A stretch of 64,000 nt of DNA from Sabethes cyaneus (taxonomy: Eukaryota > Arthropoda > Insecta > Diptera > Culicidae): NCBI RefSeq assembly GCF_943734655.1, contig NC_071355.1, positions 222,132,527 through 222,196,526 on the forward strand, in the 5' to 3' direction. The position numbers and the translations under genes were made by a program. Shown one piece after another: positions 36,092 through 48,520 of this stretch (position 1 is its first letter; each line of letters begins with the position of its first letter). The notes below the pieces were generated by a model that did not search any database, was not told where the DNA came from, and saw only the letters and a program-made list of their open reading frames with translations.

Positions 36092-38440
36092 TTTGTGTTC
36101 CTTATAGAATCAAAAACTACTGAACCAATCGGCGTGAAAATTTGCATGTAGAGGTTTTTAGGGCCAGGAAAGGTTTTAGTGATGGTTAGAGACCCCTCCC
36201 CCCACTAAGAGGGGGGGCTCCCATACAAATGAAACACAAATTTCTGCATAATTCGAGAACTAATTAAGCAAATAGAACCAAATTTGGCATGTGGGTGTTT
36301 TCGGTGACAAGAATTTATTCTAGGGTAATTTGAGACCCCTCCCCTCTTTATAAGGGGAATTATAACTCCTCTCCCCTTTAAGAGGGGGGGTTTCCATACC
36401 AATTTCCTCATAACTCGAGAACTAATCAAGCAAATGGAACCAAATTTGGCATGTGAAGGTTTTCGAGGGCAAGAAAATTTTCTATGTTGAATTAGGACCC
36501 CTCCTCACTTTAAGAGGGGGGGCTCCTGTACAAATGAAATACCAATTTCCTCATAACTCGAGAACTAATCAAGCAAATGGAACCAAATTTGGCATGTGTG
36601 TGTTTTTGAAGACAAAATTTTTTTCTATGATGAATTGGGACCCTTCCCCACTTTAAGAGGGGGGGGGGGCTCCTATACAAACGAAATACAAATTTCCTTA
36701 TAACTCGAGAGCTAATCCAGCAAATGGAACCAAATTTGGCATGTAGGTGTTTTTGGAGGCAAGAATGTTTTCTATGATGAATAAGAACCTCTCCCCACTT
36801 TAGGAGGGGGGGCTCCTATACAAATGAAATACAAATTTCCTCATAACTCGAGAACTAATCAAGCAAATAGAACCAAATTTGGCATGTGGGTGTTTTCGGT
36901 GACAAGAATTTATTCTATGGTAAATTGAGACCCCTCCCTCTTTATAAGAGGAATTGTAACTCCTCTCTCCTTTAAGAGGGGGGGCTGCCATACAAATTTC
37001 CTCATAACTCGAGAACTAATCAAGCAAATGGAACCAACTTTGGCATGTGAAGGTTTTCGAGGGCAAGAAAATTTTCTACGGTGAATTAGGACCCCTCCCC
37101 ACTCTAAGAGGGGGGGCTCCTGTACAAATGAAATACAAATTTCCTCCTAACTCGAGAACTAATCAAGCAAATAGAACAACATTTGGCATGTGGGTGTTTT
37201 TTTTGGTGACAAGAATTTATTCTATGGTGAATTGAGACCCCTCCCCTCTTTATAAGAGGAATTATAACTCCTCTCCCCTTTAAGAGGGGGGACTTCCATA
37301 CAAATTTCCTCATAACTCGAGAACTAATCAAGCAAATGCAACCAAATTTGGCATGTGAAGGTTTTCGAGAGCAAGAAAATTTTCTATGGTGAATTAGGAC
37401 CCCTCCCCACTTTAAGAGGAGGTGCTCCTGTACAAATGAAATACAAATTTCCTCATAACTCGAGAACTAATTAAGCGAATTGAACCAAATTTGGCATGTG
37501 TGTGTTTTTGGAGACAATTTTTTTTTCAATGATGAATTGGGACCCCTCCCCACTTTAGGAGGGGGGGTCCTGTACAAACGAGATACAAATTTCCTCATAA
37601 CTCGAGAACTAATCCAGCAAATGGAACCAAATTTGGCATGTGAAGGTTTTCGAGGGCAAGAAAATTTTCTACGGTGAATTAGGACCCCTCCCCACTCTAA
37701 GAGGGGGGGCTCCTGTACAAATGAAATACAAATTTCCTCCTAACTCGAGAACTAATCAAGCAAATAGAACAACATTTGGCATGTGGGTGTTTTTGGAGGC
37801 AACCATTTTTCCCATGATGAATTAGGACTTCTTACCTTTTTAGGAGGGGGGGGGGGGGCTCCCATTCAAACGAAATACAAATTTGCTCATAACTTCAGAA
37901 CTAATCAAGTAAATGGAACCAAATTTGGCATGTGAGAGTTTTAGATGGCAGAATTTTCTGTGGTGTATTACGATCCCTTTCCCTTTTAAGAGGGTGGGCT
38001 TCCATACAAATGAAATACAAATTTCCTTATAATTTGAATACTAATCAAGCAAATGGAACCAAATTTAGCATGTAGGAGATTTTTGAGTCTTGAATTTATT
38101 TTATGATAGTTAGAGACCTCTCACCCCTGTGATAGGGGGATATGGACTCTCATACAAATAAAACAGAAATTTTGGCGAAACTCAAAAACTAATCCAACTC
38201 GAGAAATTCGAGACTCTTCCATAAAACATTAATCAATAACAAGACCACAAAAACTATCTATAGTAACACTAGATCATTCAGGACGAGCCGGTCGCGAGTG
38301 TTGCCGGTGACCCGCCGTCGGAAGCGCCGCCCACTGGGGGACTTGCAAAACTCGAGAAGTGATAAAGATCATCCGAGATTCATGATTTATGTACAACACA
38401 GGTTAATTTGTGGCAATACGAAGTTTGTCGGGTCAGCTAG
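36021..38440 (+). mobile_element. Complete non-autonomous Helitron-like element, copy 2
   Basis: The ends are the same as copy 1: A then TCTATACCTATAAAGAAGGA at the 5' side, and GTTTGTCGGGTCAGCTAG then T at the 3' side. The TCTG run is longer here (about 12 units at 36043-36091). About thirteen 143-bp units follow, then the 3' unique region with 'gacccgccgtcggaagcgcc', which copy 1 shares nearly base for base. No helicase ORF. Close similarity to copy 1 in the unique parts suggests related, fairly recent insertions. Confidence 0.87.
36235..38075 (+). repeat. 143-bp minisatellite inside Helitron copy 2
   Basis: About thirteen units with the same landmarks as copy 1. Two unit types alternate in part: one with 'gtgaaggttttcgagggcaa' and one with 'gtgggtgtttttggagacaa'. 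A block near 37004-37200 is repeated near 37605-37795. G-runs differ from 7 to 11 bases between units. Confidence 0.85.
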
Positions 38441-39178
38441 TTCCATAATAAACTATTTGAGTATGACGACAGCGAAAATATTTGCCTCTCTAATTTTGCT
38501 TTTACAGATTAAGTAAAGTATCAGCAATTCCGCTAACACGAATGTTCTGTATTTTTTTAGTTGCCAAGTTCGAAAATTTTTCTTCGCTAATATCACTGAA
38601 GACGCTTTAGACGCTTCCTCACGTAGCGACCCAGTTTAACTGAAAAATAATTAGGAGTAAATCAAATCTTCAAAATAATATGTTATTGGCAATAATATAA
38701 ATCGTTGCTTGATCTGGCCCCACCAAAATTCAAATAATTCTACATCAAGCATTCCTTTGTCCTCGTTTGAAAATTAACAAAAAACAAGCTTGTTGTTCAT
38801 ATGCCATTTATGGAATTTTGTTTCATGCTGCTTAACATGTTTTCTCCTGTCTGAGAAGAAGTCACAAGAGAATTGTGCTGCAACTGTAACCGTCAAGGCA
38901 CGAAAATTGATTCACATTAACCAGTCCATGAATGCATATGTCGCCTGTTTTGCAGCGTTCTGTAACAAGCAAAAAACACGATCAAAAGTTAGCCTTGTAC
39001 AATAAATTTTCAAACGACGATCCTTAAATCGGATTATCACTGGTTGTGTCTAAGCTTAGATCGAAGAGGAAAGCAGAATAGCTCGGGTGTCGAACAGCGA
39101 ATGAATGACGATAATGACTTTGGTAGGCGAAATCGTTCAACAACCTTCATTTATTCGTGACGCTAGCCGGAAAGACAG
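38441..39178. other. No recognised gene
   Basis: AT-rich DNA after the Helitron 3' end. Nothing identified. Confidence 0.4.
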
Positions 39179-39860
39179 AGGGTATGTTGCTGCTTCGTCG
39201 TTATTGCCTATTCCTGTCCTATGTCCTATCCAACACAAATTATCTAAAATATCGGCATTTTTATAACACACAATGCAAAACTAGTTATTCCCTAATATTT
39301 TAGTTTGTTGTCTATCATACACGATCAATCAAAGTGAACTGAGATCTATTTAAATGCTTTTTTCATTAAAGAATTCCTAGCAGCCAAATTTTCAACGTTT
39401 TTTCGTGAGACGAAGAAGAAAATGTCGACTAATCGTTTTAATTTCCGTCATTCATAAATGAAAATAACTCATGCAAGGCATTGTCGTTATTCTACAGCCA
39501 GGAAAACATGGCTGACCTGCAGAAATTTTGCAGAATAACATTTGACATGCCGTCCTACACAAATACATGCGTGTTAGCTTCGTAAACATTGTTGTGATTT
39601 TCAGTTCGGACGATGAAAAATTTTGATAGACGGATTTTAAAACGGTACGACGATTTTAAGAAATAAAGTCAGTTGCGTAATTTCAATAATATGCTTTGAT
39701 AATCGCTTTTCAGTGATTTCAAAGTTCACGAATCGGAAGGTAAGTGTGTTTTAGTCAAATCAGCACAAGAACTTTTGGAGTATTCATTAAATCCATCCGA
39801 CAAATGATGAAAATTAGAATGGCTTTACTTACTATGACGGGAATTAGAAATAAACCCTAG
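39179..39860 (+). mobile_element. 680-bp interspersed element, copy 1
   Basis: Begins AGGGTATGTTGCTGCTTCGT and ends 'gaattagaaataaaccctag'. The tips TAGGGTAT and TAGGGTTT (inverse of the right end) are short imperfect inverted repeats. Two further copies lie at 53256 and, inverted, at 62457, alignable along their whole length ('gaagaaaatgtcgactaatc', 'gacctgcagaaattttgcag', 'cggacgatgaaaaattttga'). No coding capacity. Probably a non-autonomous DNA transposon of unknown superfamily. Confidence 0.8.
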
Positions 39861-40899
39861 TTCTGTGTCAAGTAAATACATATTCAGCTTACATTTAATT
39901 GAAATTGAATTGCCAGGCCTTTCATTTAACTGCTGCCGTCAGGTTCTGCACAGCCGCCGCGTACACTTTGTTCACTCCAGAACGCCTTGAAGTTGTTCTC
40001 GTTTTTAATGGATTTTTGGATGTTATTCACGTTCCGCTTAACGATGGCCCAATACGATCGGCACGATTCTGGTCCTTGAGCGCCTGCACCTGCATGGCAT
40101 ACCACTTAGACCATAGTCTCTTAGATCCGTAGCTAATGGTAAGATGCCAAATCCAGCCAAAACAGCACGAAACAGTCGCGTTGCTTCAAAGGAGGCAAGC
40201 CAGCAGGCCTTTTTTTAGATTTTGCAATGCACACTGCTTCGCGTGAATTTTCTGTTTGATGGCCCCGCTTGTAAAATGTTGCTTTTGAAGCCATCGGTAT
40301 AGAAAGCCTACCAAGCCAGATATTTTTTAGTGAATTAGGACAATTCCATATGCTTGAGAATGTCTGTCATCTTTCCCTTTACTTTTTTTCGCATTTTTGT
40401 GCCAAGAATGTATCTTATTTGTATAATAATTTTTATTATTTTTTGTATTAGGCCATTACAAATATTTAAAAAATCAGAGGGGTTGTGTACAAGACACGAC
40501 CGCATATATATTGGTGACGCAGAACTACGTAAGTCTCTTTGTAGTGATAGTAGCATGTATTCGATTCTTCATGTATACATGCTATATGCAACATATATAC
40601 ATGCTACATGCGTTGTATGTAACATTTATCAAAGTAGTAACATTGCATACGTTCAATTCTCAAAAGATTGTGCATTTGAAAACAATTTAACAAAATCAAG
40701 AACACAAACTAGGTCTTGCTTTCCTGCTACCTTACTGAAATTAAAGATTGTTTTTATTATCCATGGTATCCCACGTTGAAGGGATTTTACCAATTCAATC
40801 CTATTTTATCAACAGCACATCTTTTCACTACACTTCTAATGAAACGGCAAGCATGCCGTTTCATACAGAGTCGTATTATAACCGAACACTACACCTGTA
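39861..40899. other. No recognised gene
   Basis: Contains overlapping short ORFs (39899-40132, 40354-40779) with no family resemblance. A run of 'acatgctacatg'-like words lies near 40555-40625. Confidence 0.35.
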
Positions 40900-41285
40900 G
40901 CACATTTTTCTAACACAGATATCAAATTCGCCGAGGTTTAATCGTCTCGCAGTAAAGAATTTGCGATCTGTTGGGACGACGAACTAGTGTCATTTTTCTG
41001 GGACACTTCCCTAACACAGACATCAAATTGGACTAGGCTTAATCGCGTTCGTAACAAATCTGGCACGAGGGGGCTTTGTCACTGTCTCTGACGTACTTCC
41101 CAAGCAAGGACATCAAAATGGTCTAGGTTGAACCGCGGTGTTAAGAAATCTTGTTGAAATGAGGAAACTTTGCACTTGTTTTGGCTTACTTCCCAAGCAC
41201 AGATATCAAATTGGTATAGGTTTAGATCATCGTAAAGAATCTTCCAACCAATCACGAAGCGAGAATTCTGGTAAAACATAGGTTC
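40900..41285 (+). repeat. Degenerate ~95-bp tandem repeat, four units
   Basis: The landmark '(a)cagayatcaaattgg...taggtttaatcg' recurs at about 40914, 41015, 41105 and 41200, with 'cacttccctaacacaga' or 'acttcccaagcacagat' before it. Units are diverged, so the array is old. Confidence 0.6.
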
Positions 41286-41969
41286 ATTATTTTCAATTTT
41301 TCAACAACATTTAACAAAATTAACTCCTTAAATCGGGTTGTCAATATCTTAACCACAAAACTTGAAATAAAGTTGGAAAAAGTTTTCAGCATTAGGTAAG
41401 AATCTTTGCAACCACCAGGACTACACGTTCGATACAATACTCACTTTTACACAAAATGCAGGAAAATTCCGTAATCAATAAATCTCACTAGAAAAATCAC
41501 GTCCTCAGTAGAAAAATCCGAATACGCTATCAAAAAATACGAATACGCTATCAAAAAAAATCCATGTGGTTTGTACTTAGGCACTCATTCGATTGTTCGT
41601 CACGTTCGTAGAAGTCGCAAGGCAAAACCGGAAGGCGGAAGACAACATCGGCGCCAAAAATTGTTTTTGCTTGTTTGGGTTTGCTATCTTGATATCAGGA
41701 ACATCAGGTATCACGGGAACGCGAAACGCTTTTAAAAAAATAAAGATAAAACAAACAAAAGGGCGAATTTCACAATCGTAAACAAACGAAACCAACCGAG
41801 TGAGAGTTGATTTTCCTATGCCAACCCAGCAAAAAATAACTCTTACCCGTTTTGTTTATATTTGCGACATTGGCTCTTTTCTATAATTCTATCTAGAAAT
41901 GACAGCCAAATTTACTGCCAACCCCGTCGAGTGAAACGAGCAAGGAAACAAGTGAAACGATGAAACCCA

Positions 41970-42210
41970 CATTCAAAAAAATCGACATGTCGCATCCACG
42001 TGAAAAATCATGTAAACTTCTGTACAGCAACTTACGTGAACTTCATGCACTAGTTAACGGGAAAATTGATAAAATTTACCGGGATTGTACGTAAACTGGT
42101 TAGTATGAGTGCGAGTTACCAACAATTCACATGAATGTTACATGAAAACTGTGATGGATGAGAATTACATATGTTTTCACGTAAACTTGACGTGCTGATT
42201 TTTTTGAGTG
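41970..42210. mobile_element. MITE, CACTCAAAAAAA ends, copy 1
   Basis: 241 bp. Left tip CATTCAAAAAAAT, right tip TTTTTTTGAGTG. Inner sequence 'cacgtgaaaaatcatgtaaa' is partly inverted near the other end ('tttcacgtaaacttgacgtg'). Matches the copy at 42636 over its full length with few differences. No ORF. Confidence 0.8.
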
Positions 42211-42224
42211 CAGGGCCACGACAG

Positions 42225-42370
42225 AAAATTGAGCGATACCTATAAGTATCGTTTGAATAGTATCGATACCAGTACTCATTGGCTGTCGGCAGTATCGATG
42301 CCAAAATACTCGATACTTTTGAGTGAAGTATCGATATCGAGTGTATCGAATACCAGTATCGCCCATGCCT
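42225..42370. promoter_or_regulatory. Cluster of TATCGATA-like motifs
   Basis: Between two MITE copies, 'tatcgata', 'agtatcgat', 'gtatcgatatcgag' and similar words occur about eight times, often in palindromes. TATCGATA is the DREF-binding DRE core of insects, but a repeat origin is as likely. No nearby gene supports a regulatory role. Confidence 0.3.
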
Positions 42371-42635
42371 ACTACTTGCAAACTGTTTACAAGATTCTTG
42401 CATTACGCGTTTTTGATGCAATTTGCAATACTAAAAATAAGCAGTTCGAAATCTCAAATATGCAGATTTCACCCTCATATGCCTGAAAAGTGTTTAAACC
42501 ACCTCATTGAATCAAGTTACCAAAAAAAGCAAAGCCCAGATGCCACATTATAGAAACTTGAAACTTCTGCTTTATTTCTCAGATTTCGCAGACAGCTGTT
42601 AGGTAGGGTACACGACACTTGCGAGGTTAGCCCCG

Positions 42636-42876
42636 CACTCAAAAAAATGGACATGTCGCATCCACGTGAAAAATCATGTAAACTTCTGTACAGCAACTTA
42701 CGTGAACTTCATGTACTAGTTAACGGGAAAATTGATAAAATTTACCGGGATCGTACGTAAACTGGTTAGTATGAGTGCGAGTTACCAACAATTCACATGA
42801 ATGTAACATGAAAACTGTGATGGATGAGAATTACATATGTTTTCACGTAAACTTGACGTGCTGGTTTTTTTGAGTG
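42636..42876. mobile_element. MITE, CACTCAAAAAAA ends, copy 2
   Basis: 241 bp, same orientation as copy 1 at 41970. Tips CACTCAAAAAAATGG and TTTTTTTGAGTG. Both copies have the same length and near-identical sequence. Flanking bases do not give an unambiguous target duplication. Confidence 0.82.
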
Positions 42877-42882
42877 CATAAT

Positions 42883-43147
42883 CCTACACTCAAAATAATC
42901 CGCACATAACTAATGGAAAATTTCCATATGAAAATCCTTATGATTATTATGTGCCACATATAAACACAATCCGCCCAGAAGTACACATGAAAATTATATT
43001 CATATGAATAGTATGTGCAAATTTTAACGGTAAATTTTAAAAACACATAAATGGTAACTGTTTGGCACATAAAGTTCATTTACTGGGCACATGGAAAAAA
43101 TCTATGTGTGAAACACATAGAAACTATACGAAAAGTTTTCTCAGTGT
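42883..43147. mobile_element. MITE with TACACTCA/TCAGTGTA ends
   Basis: Begins TACACTCAAAATAATCCGC a few bases after the previous MITE and ends AAGTTTTCTCAGTGTA. Inside, 'gcacata' words repeat in both orientations (cacataa, tatgtgc). The tips could sit on a TA target. No ORF of note. Confidence 0.55.
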
Positions 43148-46100
43148 ATTGTCTCTAACAGCTACTGATGTCCTAAATTTTCAATTATTCGATTACCGAT
43201 TAATCGGTTAGCGTTGTAGGCACTGATCGATCAGTTCAGTATTCGACTATAAGGCTGTGAACCATTTCGCGAAAGTTTTAACTTTTTGGTTAAAATTTGA
43301 CAGTTCGATGGTTTTTCGCACCCCAGAGGCAGGCAATCATGTTTTCGCTGCCAACATCTCATGTGTGCGAAAATGAGATAGCATGTCAGCACTGCGTTTC
43401 ACTCAACTGCCAGCAGTCTAATTTGGGCCCGCTGTCAAATTTTGAGCCTAGGACATGCTGTTGCTGACGTTTACTGCAGCTCGTTATAGAGATGTCAATG
43501 GGGTGGTTTTTCGAAAATAACCCTGCTCGGGAGCATGGTTAGTTTTGACCAAGGTTTTGACAGTTCGATGGTTCGCTTCAGAGCCAATGAGATATGCACA
43601 GGTGAGTAAGAGAGCTCCGACGTGTTTCACTGATTATTCGTTGGAATTTTTTGCATTGGTATGGATGCTTATCGCATAATAAATTTGTTCAAACAACCCG
43701 GGTTGAAATGAGATGAATTTTATCTATCAAATAAAAGCGAATCAACATCAAAAATTCATCCAATTTTAACTCGAACAGAATAAACAATATTTTCATCCTC
43801 ACCTTATAGGGTCTCATTGAACGATCGGAAAACCGCTGAGCTATTTGCGCTCAAAACCTTTCATTTTTCGTGACGCTCGCATTTTTCGATTTTTTGGAAT
43901 GACACCCTATCTCAAAACTTGCCGTAAGACGTAGTCCTACGTCAAAAAGTGTTTGTCCTTCCGCCGTTGGACAACTGAAGGGGGGGGGGGCCGAAAAAAA
44001 AACAAAGATTTTTTTAATCGAGCAAAAAAACTGCGCTTTTAGCATTTTTACTTAAAGTTTAAACGTAAAAACTAAATCTATTCTTGATTTTTCTATATCC
44101 GTTATTATTTTCCATGCAAAAAATAGGGTAAAGAACTAGTTTTAAGCAGTCTAAGCGGGTCACTGATTGTTTTACCTTATTACAAGCGATGGGTTGACTA
44201 AGTGGCGGATATCAGCATACCAATCTTCTTGCTATCTTTAGTTCTTCAAGCTGTTACCATTGGAAGACACTATTGTTGAGCTAAACTTTTGATTTTTCGC
44301 TTTAAAAGTTGGAGCGGTGGAACTAATTTTGAACACACCGAACCCATTTTCACCCGCAGGGTGCTGTTTTCAGCAATCCTGAAATCTGAATTTTTTTACG
44401 TTCCGTTAAAAAATCCCTCGAACTTTTCCCCCTATTCAGTAAGTTCGCGTTCCTATCCGCGACCTACTAATCGGCATCTGATGCGTAATCGGCATAGCGT
44501 ATCGGCATATGCGTAAAATGCCATCTGTCTAAATTGTTTATCGGGGCATACACTCACCGCACCGTTTGGCAAACGGTATTCGTCGTCTCTTTTATTCTCT
44601 GGTGTTCTTATGGGAAACTGCGAGTTTGACGTCTCACTCGCTGTTCATAAGGATGGTGGGAGAACAAAAGAGGCAAACATAGAAGTGCACACGATCTAAC
44701 TTTAGAACAGTGTTGTCAAAGCAAATAACATTGAAACACATCGTTGCTTCATTAAATCACTGAGAAAATCTTCAAAAATTATTGAAAAAGCTGTCTTTTG
44801 TGTTGTTTTTAATAAAGAAAAATTAATTATTAACATACATTTCTCTTAAAAGTATTGAACCACGTTTTCACCATAGGAGGTTTCAGTTAATTTCAAACTT
44901 AAAATTCTTATTTCCAGAACCGAAACAGTATCTTGGCAACACGATAGTTCATCAGTTGTGCTGCAGCTGCTGCTACTGGTGAACAGGTTCCATCAATTCA
45001 GAATTTGTTTTCAGTTTTGTTAGAAAATAATAAAACTTTCGGCTAGTGACAAAGCCTTAGATAATAGAAAAAAAGAGACTGAATAATATGGTATGTGACA
45101 ATTGAGTGCTTGACTTTCAGAGTGGTTGTAATCAGTGCTGAAAATTTGATGAATTCGTTAGTAGCGAGGTGGCGATTGCTGAAGAGCAGCTGAAAAATGT
45201 ACGTTTTTGGACAACAATTTTTAATTCATCATATTTCTTGTCGGAAACCCAGTAAATTGTGTTTGTGTGAACCAAATGTATGGTTAAGTGATTTGTGAAG
45301 ATGATCCTATCAAAAGATTTTGAAAATATGAATAAAAAAGTGCATTTTCGGATCATTTATGTTCAACTGATTAAAATAGGTAACACTGCTTAACTCGTTC
45401 CTTACCCTACGAAAAGAAAGACGAAATCGAATGAAATTTTTTTTGCCGATTTTCGGAAATTCCATTATTCGAAATTTCCATTTCTGTTCCGTGTTAGAAC
45501 CGTTAATAGTCATTTTACGAGTTTTTAGGTTGTAGAGCCCACAGACAATTGATTTTATAAAAATATTTTGACTTATATCCGACAAATTATTTTTTTGTCC
45601 CACGATTTTTCATGCCAATTTCAAAGCGGAGGGGGGGGGGGGGGGTGACAAAAACTTTAAAACTAATTTGCAATGGCCTTATTAGTTCTAGCATTTTTAA
45701 AATTTTTCTGTAATTTTTATTATTAAATGACTATTTTTAATGAGGCACGGTGGTCAAAATGGCGCAATTATAATTTGAGGCATTTAGGTTTTTTAGTCCA
45801 AAACCGACTAAACTTATTTTGTATTATTTTCTTTTGTGTATTCTTACATCATTACTATAACACATTTGTGGCATTTCTGTGTCAGTCTTTGTTCTTTTTA
45901 AAGCTCTTTTTGTAACCTCTTATTCTTTTTTTGGATTTAGCATTTATTTAAGTTTTGTTTTAACTCCATTCATTTCGTTTTATTATTTTAATATCATTTT
46001 TATATGTTTTGAAATATTTTTGCATCATTTTTGTATCATTATTTGTGTTATTCTGCCTCTTTTCGATATTATCATCATTGTATAATCTTTGTGTTATTTC

Positions 46101-46294
46101 CATGTCAGTTTTTGGGTTATTCTTTGTGCCTTTTGCAGTTTTTGTTTTGTACTTTTCTTTATTTACTTGTGTTTTCTTCTGTTTTGTTATTATGCTATTT
46201 TTGTATTATTTCTTTCATAATTTTGTGTTAGTTTTGAATAATTTTTGAATAATTTTTGAATAAATTTGATCAATTTTTCTGTCTTTTTTCCTTA
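43148..46294. other. No recognised gene; homopolymer tracts
   Basis: G-runs lie at 43981-43990 and 45632-45646. T-rich DNA at 45690-46270 generates F/L/C-rich ORFs that are low-complexity by-products. 'ttttgacagttcgatggtt' occurs twice (43308, 43555), hinting at an old repeat. Confidence 0.35.
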
Positions 46295-46932
46295 TTATTT
46301 ACTCGTAACGACTATACGCGGTCATGACGTAAACTATTTTGGAAAAGGAGGAAGTGTCTGAAGCAAAGAATGATTAACTAGATGAACTGAACAATTTCGA
46401 TTTGACCAAACTCGTGACTTTAGTCATGACCTTGAAATGCGGTCAGGCATATATTAAATTTTTTTTTTTTTGAAGCGATGATTCTATAATTGATGAAGGG
46501 ACGGTAAGGGAAAGTAATGAAGGATTTTTTTTTCCGGGAATGAAGGGGAAGGGTGGAAAGGAAGGGGGGGGGGTAATAATTTCGATTTACCGTAAACGTA
46601 CCTAATTCTGCGCACCCTACATTTTAGTCAAAACTTCCAAATTCTTGCAAATTTTTATCTTAATTAGCATATCTAGGAAAATATATGTACATAGAGCTAG
46701 CATTTGAGAATGCTATGATTTTAAGGAAAACATGCGGTGCGAAGAATTGGGAACCATGCGCAGAATTAGGTGCATTTACGGTAGATCAAAACTATATTGG
46801 GACAAACGGATTGTCGCCGAAAAAGTAATGTAAAATAAGTATGACTGCTTTGTTTCTTTGCATCAGACACTTCGTCCCTTTCCAACATAGTTTACGTCAT
46901 GACCGCGTATAGAGTCATATACGAGTAAATAA
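46295..46932. mobile_element. TIR element (638 bp) with a nested MITE
   Basis: Left TTATTTACTCGTA... 'ctatacgcggtcatgacgta', 'aactattttggaaa', 'gaagtgtctga' and right 'tcagacacttcgtcc', 'tccaacatagtttacgtcat', 'gaccgcgtatag... TACGAGTAAATAA' are inverted copies about 75 bp long with a small offset. The interior has poly-T and poly-G tracts and a nested element at 46588. No coding capacity. Confidence 0.8.
46588..46783. mobile_element. MITE nested in the 46295 element, TA target
   Basis: Tips: TACCGTAAACGTACCTAATT and, inverted, TACCGTAAATGCACCTAATT, continuing CTGCGC on both sides. TA at both edges fits the Tc1/mariner target. About 196 bp. A related tip-like stretch ('acgcagaattaggaacatgc', 'agaactaagtaccg') lies at 14378-14430. 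Confidence 0.75.
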
Positions 46933-48084
46933 AAAAACACACATGGTGGTATATATTTTTGACCTCATTTCGAAATTTCCAGGTTTCATCCAGTTTACCA
47001 TTCTTCTCACCCAAACGTTGCTCCACTTTAATAAAACATAGTGGTGGTTTAATCGCGAAACTTGTCGGAGCGACTGAACGTACTGCTTGTTTCTATCGCA
47101 TTGACCAATTAGATAACGGTCCATCTTCTCGGCGCACAGTGGCGCCAGTCAGAACAAAACTGAGACAAAACTAATAAAATTGGTAAAGTAACATGGAACT
47201 TACATATTTTGTATATAACTGTGAACCAAATTGACCACTAAAACTTAAAGTTTTCAAATATTCAAAAAATCAATAATTAGGGTGTCTCTAAAATAATTCT
47301 CTAAGAAAAGTTTCATAACTACTTGAACTATTATTTTTATTTTGTGTTTTTTTGCATTGGGATAATTAGGAGAAGTAGTAATGACCTTGTAACACTCAGC
47401 AAATCATAAGGTTGCGCCACATTTAAAAATAAATTTTGAATTTTAAAAATAGCGCTTTCTCCAGCCAATAACCATGTTTATTCACTAAAATTTGAATATC
47501 AAAGTGTCACTTCTGCTCTGTCGACCTGGTACTAACTTATACCTGCTAAATGCTCAAAGATTTACTTTAAAAATATCTGTAACAGTATTGCTTGAAGTAA
47601 TTACAAAGTGGAATTGCCTAAAAACACATGGTTCTATAAAATTCAATATTTTTAGTCTTTGCGCAAATCTGCGCAAAATGCGGATATGATTTTTGGAAAG
47701 TAGACTAAATTCTACATAAAATATGAAAAAATGACGGTTACCTTCCGTTCCCAAAAAAAGATGCTAAACTTTGAAAATGCGAAGTCACATGTGTGTTACT
47801 ATTTGGAGATTTGAAGCAAATATATTTTAGAGTGTACTTGATTTTCGTCAATCTGCAAAATAAGGTGCTAATCTATAACTATTTCAATACCAAATATGAG
47901 AAGTTGTCACACAAACCTCAGATTCAAAAATTTCTCCAAAAAGCTGTATCATTCCCAGCACTTTGAAATTTTGCAATTAAGTTATTTAGTCTGTCTACTT
48001 TCATAGAAAAATAATACTTCATGAAAAACTTCAACTCCATTTTGGGTGTTTTGTCCCAATATTTTCCACTGTGCGGCGGTAGAA
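46933..48084. other. No recognised gene
   Basis: AT-rich DNA with several 60-70 codon chance ORFs. Nothing identified. Confidence 0.35.
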
Positions 48085-48520
48085 ACAGAGATGTTTGTTT
48101 GTATGTTGGTATGTTCGGCCATAACTCCAGAACGCCTTGACCGTTCTCCACCAAACTTGGTACATATCTTCCATGACATAAGGGAATCAATACTGGGAGG
48201 TTAACTTAGGGGGGATTCCTAACGGAGGGAGCGCATTGAGGTTATAATTCTGAAACGCTTGGACGGTTCTTCATCATAGTTGGCACACATCTTCCTTGAC
48301 ATAAGGGAATCAGCAGTGGGGGGTTGACAAAGGGGGAACGTCCAAACAAGTAAAGAGGGTTGCGTATGTTCCACCATAGCTCCAAAACGTCTGAACGGTT
48401 CTTCATCAAATGTAGTTTGTTTTTTTTAACATATGTTAACTTAACTTTAACTTAAAAGAATCAGTGCAGAGGGGTTGACAAAAGCGGAAGATGGTTTCTT
48501 ATAAGGGGGGAGGAGTCCCA
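48085..48520 (+). repeat. ~130-bp degenerate tandem block, Helitron-like
   Basis: Three units at about 48100, 48234 and 48362. Each has 'ataactccagaacgc' or a variant, 'gaacggttctt(c/a)atca(a/t)a', 'ttgg(t/c)acacatcttcc', 'gacataagggaatcag' and 'ggggttgacaaag'. The opening 'gtttgtttgtatgttggtat' followed by 'ccataactccagaacgcctt... ccaaacttggtaca' parallels the Helitron unit 'cataactcgagaact... ccaaatttggca'. Confidence 0.5.
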
